From Xanthomonas cucurbitae (GTDB lineage: Bacteria; Pseudomonadota; Gammaproteobacteria; Xanthomonadales; Xanthomonadaceae): a stretch of DNA of 64,000 bases. Shown piece by piece: positions 59,001 to 64,000 of this stretch (position 1 is its first letter; each line of letters begins with the position of its first letter). The DNA lies in contig NZ_MDED01000018.1 in assembly GCF_002939885.1 (NCBI RefSeq), forward strand, positions 27,416 through 91,415, given 5' to 3'. The translations under genes and the position numbers were made by a program. The notes below the pieces were generated by a model. The model did no database searches. It was not told the origin of the DNA and saw nothing but the letters and a program-made list of their open reading frames with translations.

Positions 59001-59944
59001 CCATTACTGGACGGAATGGGCTTGGTAACCTCATTGTCTTGGATCGGGTCGACACAATGACGATTGATCCGGCCTCCAACAAGCCTGCTCGCATGCGGGA
59101 CGGGTATGCCGACACGGTTTACGCTGCCGACCTTCGCGGCGCTATCTGGAAGTTTGATCTCACTTCGACGGCATCTTCGGTAACCGTGCCGGCATTCACC
59201 ACAGGAACGTATGTCGAGGCCGGGCAGACATTCCGCCAGCCCATCACCGGTGGCTTGCAGGCCGCGTCCGGTGAGAATGGCGGGGTTCTGGTCATGTTCG
59301 GCACTGGCAGCTTCTCTTTTACCGCTGACAGTCTGCCAACCTCGGCGCAGCATACGCAGAGCCTGTATGGCTTCACGGACCAGGTCGATGGGGTCATCGC
59401 CACGACCTTGACCAGGTCGAACTTGATGCCCTACACAGTGGTGACTACCGGCGGCACAGCAACAAGAACCTTGCAGGCGGGCACCTCCCCGGCGTCAGTG
59501 TTGGGGTGGTATGTGGATCTGCCACCAGGGGAGCGGTTCGTGGGCTATCCAGAACTCGTGTCCGGAATTTTGTTCCTGCCCACGTATGCGCCACTTGCAG
59601 CAACGAGTGGCTGCAGCACCGACGGTGTGAACTGGCTGTTTGGTTTGAATGCGCGTACAGGTGCTGGTGCCTTGTCTGGTGTTCGAATGGGTGCCATTAG
59701 CGGCTCAACCCTCGCAGCCGGTTCTGCCGGCATCTCGCTCAATACCGGAGGAAATGCGCCCGTAAAGGATTTGGGTGTGTCTGTTGTGCCCCGGCTCGAG
59801 CCGAAGGTTAATCCGAAGGACGGCTCAGCCGCACCTGTGGTTCCCCAAGGAGCCGGCTGCTGGATGGTCGTCAACGTCGCAGGTGCCGGACCCATGTATG
59901 TTCCTTATCCTTGTGGCCGCCAATCGTGGCGCCAGATCCAGTGA
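56021..59944 (+). CDS. pilY1: PilY1-type pilus tip adhesin with AT-rich N-terminal region
   Basis: A 1307-residue protein. A membrane signal (RTAVASAIVLVAVGGYFVYNL) is followed by a von Willebrand A-like domain: MAVDDSNSM near residue 56 (MIDAS DxSxS), a Thr in GGTPNRTAVDYL and Asp in LFTDGYSN. The C-terminal half is the PilC-type beta-propeller (ERFAYIPATSYGHM, FVDGPLAVGDTYYDNSWKTTLV). Lines in the 5' third have only about 38% GC by hand count (23 of 60 at 56281-56340 and 23 of 60 at 57001-57060), against about 70% (42 of 60) at 59221-59280. PilY1 is a calcium-binding regulator of pilus retraction, host attachment and, in Pseudomonas, surface sensing. Confidence 0.92.
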   Translation: MSRRIFRTAVASAIVLVAVGGYFVYNLIAAQGQGTLAQSPLNNATSIPPAFIMAVDDSNSMTFERLFKGGDGRMRWNGSSFFSSSGNFFDVGGSCTFTSGNNTFAFNDCYSYLFPFPGYNSSYSPGVAIPPLDQFGFARSPAYNAGYYDPNVTYDPWSLASKGGDSPALWPAADFDRARPDPRDPLIYGGADQQISMSRNGTIVNLGLPRENLDDSPFRFIAGMTIPARTRYRTSGTGRVCSNNNNNGLAGTGGLWLALASNATVAIDCSVQISYTPATFYLPAAAPAPTGYLTGDSNRPIIANACGPNCNLRRYQITRDNYANVGAFNDAKQNFANWFQYQRNRILAIIGSESRALAAVDKMRVGYFSINNLTPVSMYNIDEDAERASLFEQIYRLEPSGGTPNRTAVDYLGKQFKRTGDGAPVLRACQKNGGMLFTDGYSNINNVAGGYGNADSTGTVDFPGAPFADSYSNTIADIAASYYSGASTPLVTGPSFPAGLVPVDERCATLSKTSADWKRLDCQKDLHMNFYAITLGAQGNIYEVNQSATDDPYADAPNWNGNGDPVVDDDGRVIDELWHATINSRAQFINAKSPAEVTAAMRRVLSAASAANSPSGTLALTGARIGAGSLTVTPEYQIRNNGTDWSSTLKASQASVDPDTREARFTQLWEASTQMPDASARNVFFSDGTNVRKFDGTTISLSGLCGLSRTLYPGQTLCSEQDLGTTLGATAATAANYLLGDRSGEVQQKGKLRDRTTVLGDIINSAPVISAPIDDYGYRALGGTLGTSYTNYLNSKRTNQGYMVYAGANDGMLHAFDGGMSGNGTVTGSGGRERFAYIPATSYGHMGNLLLPYQSSKGSAQPFDHRYFVDGPLAVGDTYYDNSWKTTLVGTTGAGGRGVFALDVSNPTTFGASSRLWEINDLSGDSTVRSNIGHVLGKPVIVPVRAANGAVSWKAIFGNGYESASGKAVLFVVDIGTSATPTVRMIEATESNNSITGRNGLGNLIVLDRVDTMTIDPASNKPARMRDGYADTVYAADLRGAIWKFDLTSTASSVTVPAFTTGTYVEAGQTFRQPITGGLQAASGENGGVLVMFGTGSFSFTADSLPTSAQHTQSLYGFTDQVDGVIATTLTRSNLMPYTVVTTGGTATRTLQAGTSPASVLGWYVDLPPGERFVGYPELVSGILFLPTYAPLAATSGCSTDGVNWLFGLNARTGAGALSGVRMGAISGSTLAAGSAGISLNTGGNAPVKDLGVSVVPRLEPKVNPKDGSAAPVVPQGAGCWMVVNVAGAGPMYVPYPCGRQSWRQIQ

Positions 59945-59955
59945 CGGAGGTTCCG

Positions 59956-60405
59956 ATGTCGCCACGTTTTTCTCAATCTTTCTCCAGCCGGCTGTCTCAT
60001 CGCGCCGGGAGCAGCGGGTTTACGCTCATCGAGTTGATGGTTGTGGTTGCTATTGTCGGGATCCTGGCGGCGGTCGCGTATCCGTCCTACGCTGAGCATA
60101 TCCGCAAGTCGCGTCGGGCTCAGGCCAAGGCAGATCTGGTTGAGTATTCGCAACTGGCCGAACGCTCGCACACGACCAACAATACGTACGCAAGCTATCG
60201 TTTTGGGAACGGTTCGACGACCACGCAGTCGCCGCGGGAAGGTGGGACTGCGCAATACACCATTACATTCACCGGTAATCAGTCCAGCTTTACGTTGACT
60301 GCAGCTCCGCAGGGCAATCAAACCAAGGACACATGCGGCACGATGACGTTGAACCAAGCTGGGGTGAAGACCCCGAGCGCTTCGACTACCCCCGGTTGTT
60401 GGTAG
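59956..60405 (+). CDS. pilE: type IV pilin-like protein PilE (minor pilin)
   Basis: A 149-residue prepilin. ATG 59956 has a perfect GGAGG five bases upstream. The leader (to SSG) is cut before FTLIELMVVVAIVGILAAVAYPSYAEHIRKSRRAQAKADL, with Glu5. Two Cys near the C-terminus (KDTCGTM and PGCW) form the D-loop disulfide. It is the last gene of the fimT-pilE operon. In Xanthomonas the major pilin is encoded elsewhere, so this is probably the minor PilE. Confidence 0.92.
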   Translation: MSPRFSQSFSSRLSHRAGSSGFTLIELMVVVAIVGILAAVAYPSYAEHIRKSRRAQAKADLVEYSQLAERSHTTNNTYASYRFGNGSTTTQSPREGGTAQYTITFTGNQSSFTLTAAPQGNQTKDTCGTMTLNQAGVKTPSASTTPGCW

Positions 60406-60418
60406 TGGCCCAGGGGTG

Positions 60419-60447
60419 TTGCACTCCCTAAAGCTTGCGTCTAGAAT
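60419..60447 (+). promoter_or_regulatory. tRNA-Asn promoter (TTGCAC-N17-TAGAAT)
   Basis: TTGCAC (60419-60424) and TAGAAT (60442-60447) with a spacer of exactly 17 bases, 11 bases before the tRNA. A canonical stable-RNA promoter. Confidence 0.7.
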
Positions 60448-60457
60448 ACGCCTCCCC

Positions 60458-60534
60458 GCCCGAATAGCTCAGCCGGTTAGAGCACTTGACTGTTAATCAG
60501 GGGGTCGTTGGTTCGAGTCCAACTTCGGGCGCCA
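60458..60534 (+). tRNA. tRNA-Asn (anticodon GTT)
   Basis: A 77-base tRNA with encoded CCA (60532-60534). The acceptor GCCCGAA pairs with TTCGGGC. The anticodon loop CTGTTAA holds GTT at 60492-60494, reading AAC/AAU. The D-loop (AGCCGGTTA) and T-arm (GTTGG TTCGAGT CCAAC) are canonical. Confidence 0.97.
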
Positions 60535-60541
60535 AGATGAT

Positions 60542-60577
60542 CGAAAAAGCCGCGACGTGTCGCGGCTTTTTCGTTTT
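60542..60577 (+). terminator. bidirectional terminator between tRNA-Asn and the solitary pseudopilin
   Basis: CGAAAAAGCCGCGAC (60542-60556) and GTCGCGGCTTTTTCG (60559-60573) form a perfect stem of up to fifteen pairs, followed by TTTT. The A-run of the 5' arm makes it work for the opposing gene as well. Confidence 0.85.
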
Positions 60578-60581
60578 CGCG

Positions 60582-61124
60582 TCATCGCGTCTGACAGCTG
60601 ATCGGAGCGCTGTGGCGCACGGTGCGTGCTCTGCCCGTGTTGTTCACGACGACGTCAGCCAGTCGTTGGGCGTTGGCGCAGAGGCTGATGGTGATGTTGG
60701 TGCCGCTGCTTAGACCGCTGGGCAGGAACCGTACGACGGGTCGGCCATGCGTTGCCCGGGCGTCGATACCGTCGGCCGCCGGGTAGTGTTCGACCTTGAA
60801 GATCGAGGATGCATCCGCTGGCTGTCCTTCGCGGCCCGGGTCCTTGAACAGGATCCAGCCGCGGCTCCAGTCACTGTCTGTTCGGCAACGTGAGCCGTCC
60901 GCCGATGGACACAGGCTCACGGGCATGCGTTGTGCGACAGCCAGGCTTCTTGCCAATGCAAGATGGGTCGTCAGCAGATGCATTCGCGTCGTCGCCCGTT
61001 GCCAATCCAGAAGGCGCTGGAAGCCGGGTAGGCCAATCGAAGCCATGGTCGCCACGAGTGCCATCACGAACATCGACTGCATCACGGTGTACCCTTTCGC
61101 ATTCGAATGTGGCGCTGCCTGCAT
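60582..61124 (-). CDS. solitary FimT/GspH-type pseudopilin lacking Glu5
   Basis: A 180-residue prepilin-like protein; AAGGAG is 7 bases before ATG 61124. The N-terminus NAKG is followed by YTVMQSMFVMALVATMASIG, so position 5 of the mature protein is Gln and not Glu, and the first hydrophobic helix is unusually Met-rich. The GspH-like C-terminal part (RMHLLTTHLALARSLAVAQ) and two Cys pairs (SLCPSADGSRC and SLCAN...ISC) follow. It faces the minor pilin operon across a terminator and may be a pseudopilin of an incomplete secretion or pilus system. Confidence 0.8.
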   Translation of the reverse strand: MQAAPHSNAKGYTVMQSMFVMALVATMASIGLPGFQRLLDWQRATTRMHLLTTHLALARSLAVAQRMPVSLCPSADGSRCRTDSDWSRGWILFKDPGREGQPADASSIFKVEHYPAADGIDARATHGRPVVRFLPSGLSSGTNITISLCANAQRLADVVVNNTGRARTVRHSAPISCQTR

Positions 61125-61264
61125 CGTGATTCTCCTTGAGGCCGAGCCAGTAGTCTCAATGCTCGTTGCTTGCCGGAAAACGCCTGTATCACGTGCGTGA
61201 GTGTCAGATTTCTACCCATCCCGGCCTCCGTCATTTCGTACCGTCCTCCCCCGAGATCCGCTTC

Positions 61265-63286
61265 ATGACCGACCGCTTTGAGCTCGTATCCCCGTACTCT
61301 CCAGCCGGCGACCAGCCCGCCGCCATCGAGAAGCTGGTGGCCAACTTCGAAGCTGGTCTGGCCAAGCAGACGCTGCTGGGGGTGACGGGGTCGGGCAAGA
61401 CCTACACCATTGCCAATGTCGTGCAGCAGGTGCAGAAGCCGACCCTGGTGATGGCGCCCAACAAGACCCTGGCGGCGCAGCTGTATGGCGAGTTCAAGTC
61501 GTTCTTCCCGAACAATGCGGTCGAATACTTCGTCAGCTACTACGACTACTACCAGCCCGAGGCCTACGTGCCGTCGTCGGACACCTTCATCGAGAAGGAC
61601 AGTTCGATCAACGAACACATCGAGCAGATGCGTCTGTCGGCGACCAAGACCTTATTGTCGCGTCGCGATTCGCTGGTGGTTGCCACCGTCTCGGCGATCT
61701 ACGGCCTGGGTGCACCGGAAGATTACCTGTCGCTGCGCCTGATCCTGTCGATCGGCGAGCATATCGATCAGCGCCAGTTGATCCGGCACCTCACCGACCT
61801 GCAGTACACGCGCAATGAGTTCGAGCTTACCCGCGGTGCGTTTCGCGTGCGCGGGGAGGTGGTGGACGTGTTTCCGGCCGAGTCCGATACCGAGGCATTG
61901 CGGATCGAGCTGTTCGATGGTGACGTCGAACAGCTCACCTTGTTCGATCCACTGACCGGCGAGGCCTTGCGCAAGCTGCAGCGCTACACCGTGTACCCGA
62001 AGACGCATTACGCGACCACGCGTGAGCGCACGTTGAGCGCAGTGGACACCATCAAGGATGAATTGAAAGAGCGCCTGGAGCAGCTGTATTCGCAAAATAA
62101 GCTGGTGGAAGCGCAGCGCCTGGCACAGCGCACCCAGTTCGACCTGGAGATGATCGCCGAAGTGGGCTTCTGCAACGGCATCGAGAACTACTCGCGGCAT
62201 CTCACCGGCAAGGCGCCTGGCGAGCCGCCACCGACGTTGTTCGACTACCTGCCGCCGGACGCGTTGCTGGTCATCGACGAATCCCACGTCACCATTCCGC
62301 AGATCGGCGCGATGTACAAGGGCGATCGCTCGCGCAAGGAGACGCTGGTGGAGTTCGGCTTCCGGCTGCCGTCGGCACTGGACAACCGGCCGCTGCGCTT
62401 CGAAGAGTGGGAGGCGCGTTCGCCGCGCAGCATCTATGTCTCTGCGACGCCGGGTCCATACGAGATGCGCGAATCTGCAGGCGAGATCACCGAGCTGGTG
62501 GTGCGCCCCACCGGCTTGATCGATCCGGTGGTCGAGATCCGCCCGGTCGGTACCCAGGTCGACGACCTGATGTCCGAGGTGCACGAACGCATCAAGCTGG
62601 GCGACCGTGTGCTGGTCACCACGCTGACCAAGCGCATGGCCGAGAATCTCACCGAGTACCTCAGCGAGCACGGCATCCGCGTGCGCTACCTGCACTCGGA
62701 CATCGACACCGTCGAGCGGGTAGAGATCATCCGCGATCTGCGCCTGGGCAAGTTCGATGTGCTGGTCGGCATCAATCTGTTGCGCGAAGGCCTGGACATG
62801 CCGGAAGTGTCGCTGGTGGCGATCCTGGATGCGGACAAGGAGGGCTTCCTGCGCTCGACCGGCTCGCTGATCCAGACCATCGGCCGCGCCGCACGCAATC
62901 TGCGCGGCAAGGCGATCCTGTACGCGGACAAGATCACACGCTCGATGCAGGCCGCGATCGACGAGACCGACCGCCGTCGCGAGAAGCAGGTCGAATACAA
63001 TCTCGAACATGGCATCACACCCAAGTCCGTGGCGCGTCCGATCTCCGACATCATGGAGGGCGCGCGCGAGGACGCGGCAGAGAAGAAGGCCGGCAAGGGG
63101 CGGTCGAAATCGCGTCAGGTGGCCGAGAATGCGCCCGACTACCGCAGCATGAAGCCGGCGGAGATCGCCGCCAAGCTCAAGAGCCTGGAGCAACAGATGT
63201 ACCAGCATGCCAAGGATCTGGAATTCGAGGCGGCCGCGCAGATCCGCGATCAACTCCAGAAATTGAAGGCTGCCAGCTTGGTCTAG
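61265..63286 (+). CDS. uvrB: excinuclease ABC subunit B
   Basis: A 673-residue helicase-like nucleotide excision repair subunit that verifies damage and loads UvrC. The start ATG 61265 gives [16 protein letters not shown]. The Walker [11 protein letters not shown] is near residue 40; the beta-hairpin [12 protein letters not shown], the DESH box and helicase motifs ([29 protein letters not shown]) follow. A UVR domain near the C-terminus binds UvrC. No SOS-type box was recognised in the 140-base gap upstream. Confidence 0.98.
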   Translation: MTDRFELVSPYSPAGDQPAAIEKLVANFEAGLAKQTLLGVTGSGKTYTIANVVQQVQKPTLVMAPNKTLAAQLYGEFKSFFPNNAVEYFVSYYDYYQPEAYVPSSDTFIEKDSSINEHIEQMRLSATKTLLSRRDSLVVATVSAIYGLGAPEDYLSLRLILSIGEHIDQRQLIRHLTDLQYTRNEFELTRGAFRVRGEVVDVFPAESDTEALRIELFDGDVEQLTLFDPLTGEALRKLQRYTVYPKTHYATTRERTLSAVDTIKDELKERLEQLYSQNKLVEAQRLAQRTQFDLEMIAEVGFCNGIENYSRHLTGKAPGEPPPTLFDYLPPDALLVIDESHVTIPQIGAMYKGDRSRKETLVEFGFRLPSALDNRPLRFEEWEARSPRSIYVSATPGPYEMRESAGEITELVVRPTGLIDPVVEIRPVGTQVDDLMSEVHERIKLGDRVLVTTLTKRMAENLTEYLSEHGIRVRYLHSDIDTVERVEIIRDLRLGKFDVLVGINLLREGLDMPEVSLVAILDADKEGFLRSTGSLIQTIGRAARNLRGKAILYADKITRSMQAAIDETDRRREKQVEYNLEHGITPKSVARPISDIMEGAREDAAEKKAGKGRSKSRQVAENAPDYRSMKPAEIAAKLKSLEQQMYQHAKDLEFEAAAQIRDQLQKLKAASLV

Positions 63287-63317
63287 CGCAGGGCGGTATG
63301 CCGACCCGGCAAAGGAC

Positions 63318-63346
63318 TTGTGGACGGCAACGCCCTGCGCTAGAAT
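63318..63346 (+). promoter_or_regulatory. tRNA-Val promoter (TTGTGG-N17-TAGAAT)
   Basis: TTGTGG (63318-63323) and TAGAAT (63341-63346) are spaced by 17 bases; the tRNA begins 36 bases behind. The -10 is the same as that of the tRNA-Asn promoter. Confidence 0.6.
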
Positions 63347-63382
63347 GCGCGCCCTGCACAGCGCAATGCTGCAGCAGGAATC

Positions 63383-63457
63383 GGGCGGTTAGCTCAGCGG
63401 TAGAGCACTACCTTGACATGGTAGGGGTCACAGGTTCGAACCCTGTACCGCCCACCA
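63383..63457 (+). tRNA. tRNA-Val (anticodon GAC)
   Basis: A 75-base tRNA with CCA at 63455-63457. The acceptor GGGCGGT pairs with ACCGCCC. The loop TTGACAT holds GAC at 63415-63417, reading GUC/GUU. Its anticodon stem (CTACC/GGTAG) is the same as in the tRNA-Leu at 16807. Confidence 0.97.
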
Positions 63458-63907
63458 CTTGCAAGCCAAGTGGCGCAACACCTTCAGCCAAGATGTGATT
63501 TCCATATTGGCATCGACTGACCCCGCAGTGACCCAAGCTCTCGTAGCCTGGGCACGTCGCGGGAAAAGTCTTGCACGAACTTCTTCGATGAATTGCCAGC
63601 GTCTCCGAAGATGGGGGGCGAGCTTCGCGTTGCTTCTGGCGTACCGCCTGCGTTGCCCCCGTGCAAGCCTGAAATCACCATTCCGATGGAAGACGCGCCG
63701 TGCACAGTCTTCGTTGCGCGGTTTTTGAACGATGCGGCTGGCTGGCTGGCCGGATCGGCGCACCCGCTGGGTGCAGAGGTCGCTTGATGTCGGCACCTTC
63801 AGCCCTCGAGCCAGAGGTGATTTTTCCATCACATGGCTTGCTTTAGCATCGCGAGCGCGCTGACAGAAAGGAAGGCTGGCGATGGGGGAGTTTCAGCACA
63901 CGGTGCT
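63458..63907. other. gene-poor stretch between tRNA-Val and an IS end
   Basis: About 450 bases without a recognisable gene. Several short frames on both strands lack ribosome-binding sites and family similarity. The stretch lies between a tRNA 3' end, a frequent integration site, and an IS element, so it may hold degraded mobile DNA. No second copy of the tRNA 3' end was seen in the window. Confidence 0.5.
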
Positions 63908-64000
63908 GAGAGGGTGTTTACATAATTAACCAGTCAGCCGCGCCAGCAGCAATCGCGCTTGAGCCAGCCAAACCCACGCCTCGGCCACCTTGGGCAGCCG
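63908..64000 (-). mobile_element. right end of an IS5-type insertion sequence (truncated by the window)
   Basis: The transposase tail, a short AT-rich segment and GAGAGGGTGTTTACATAATT (from 63908) have the layout of IS5-family ends, where a terminal inverted repeat stands a few bases behind the transposase stop. The other end and the target duplication are outside the window, so the exact border is approximate. Confidence 0.6.
63926..64000 (-). CDS. IS5-type transposase, C-terminal fragment (24 codons in the window)
   Basis: On the minus strand the frame is open from the window end to TAA at 63926-63928 and reads RLPKVAEAWVWLAQARLLL followed by ARLTG. This resembles the end of IS5-family transposases, where the helix after the last catalytic motif closes the protein. 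Only the last 24 codons are visible, so the family is judged from memory of such tails plus the adjacent end sequence. Confidence 0.55.
   Translation of the reverse strand, partial: RLPKVAEAWVWLAQARLLLARLTG

Noticed and set aside
61125..61264. SOS/LexA box upstream of uvrB
   Set aside because: CTGTATCACGTGC resembles only one half of a LexA palindrome, with no matching second half.

Overview
The window is a stretch of chromosome from a GC-rich gammaproteobacterium, almost certainly Xanthomonas or a very close relative. The evidence is the gene order (fimV end - truA - trpF - trpI - trpB - trpA - accD; a split 14-gene nuo operon; tRNA-fMet - rimP - nusA - infB - rbfA - truB - rpsO - pnp), a large Oar-like TonB-dependent receptor, intergenic GGGAATC repeats and a multi-hairpin dispersed element of a kind common in xanthomonads, and the end of an IS5-type insertion sequence. 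Most of the window is core housekeeping sequence with tight ATGA/GTGA/TGATG junctions.

Layout. 1-9934: C-terminus of FimV, a VOC protein, tRNA pseudouridine synthase TruA, tryptophan genes trpF, trpB and trpA with a divergent TrpI-type regulator, an exported Cys-rich protein, accD behind a terminator-like hairpin, glmM and a 2OG-Fe(II) oxygenase. 10064-14515: a four-gene overlapping unit (periplasmic cupredoxin, membrane GGDEF-EAL protein, DUF3034 protein, truncated-haemoglobin lipoprotein) behind a near-perfect sigma-28 (FliA) promoter; this is the best candidate here for a little-described system. 14594-16757: an SDR, tpiA, secG. 16807-31793: tRNA-Leu and the whole nuoA-N operon for NADH dehydrogenase I. 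31925-41458: initiator tRNA with tandem terminators, then translation and RNA-turnover genes.

41466-48066: a dispersed repeat, a DUF2272 protein, nadC, a Trm112-like protein, purEK, an Fe-type superoxide dismutase with altered second-shell residues, a CGFS glutaredoxin, an SDR without its catalytic Ser and Lys, and a MarC-family membrane protein. 48067-53170: a structured leader, the TonB-dependent receptor and ppnN. 53343-61124: the minor pilin operon fimT-pilV-pilW-pilX-pilY1-pilE, whose pilY1 has an AT-rich 5' part, then tRNA-Asn and an opposing solitary pseudopilin that lacks Glu5. 61265-64000: uvrB, tRNA-Val, about 450 bases without a recognisable gene, and the right end of an IS element that runs off the window.

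How the genes work together. The trp genes supply tryptophan under TrpI; the nuo operon builds the proton-pumping complex I; the fMet-rimP-nusA-infB block couples transcription termination, 30S maturation and initiation; the pilin block builds type IV pili, to which FimV and possibly the FliA-linked c-di-GMP unit add motility control. All functions are inferred from sequence motifs and family knowledge; no database search was run.
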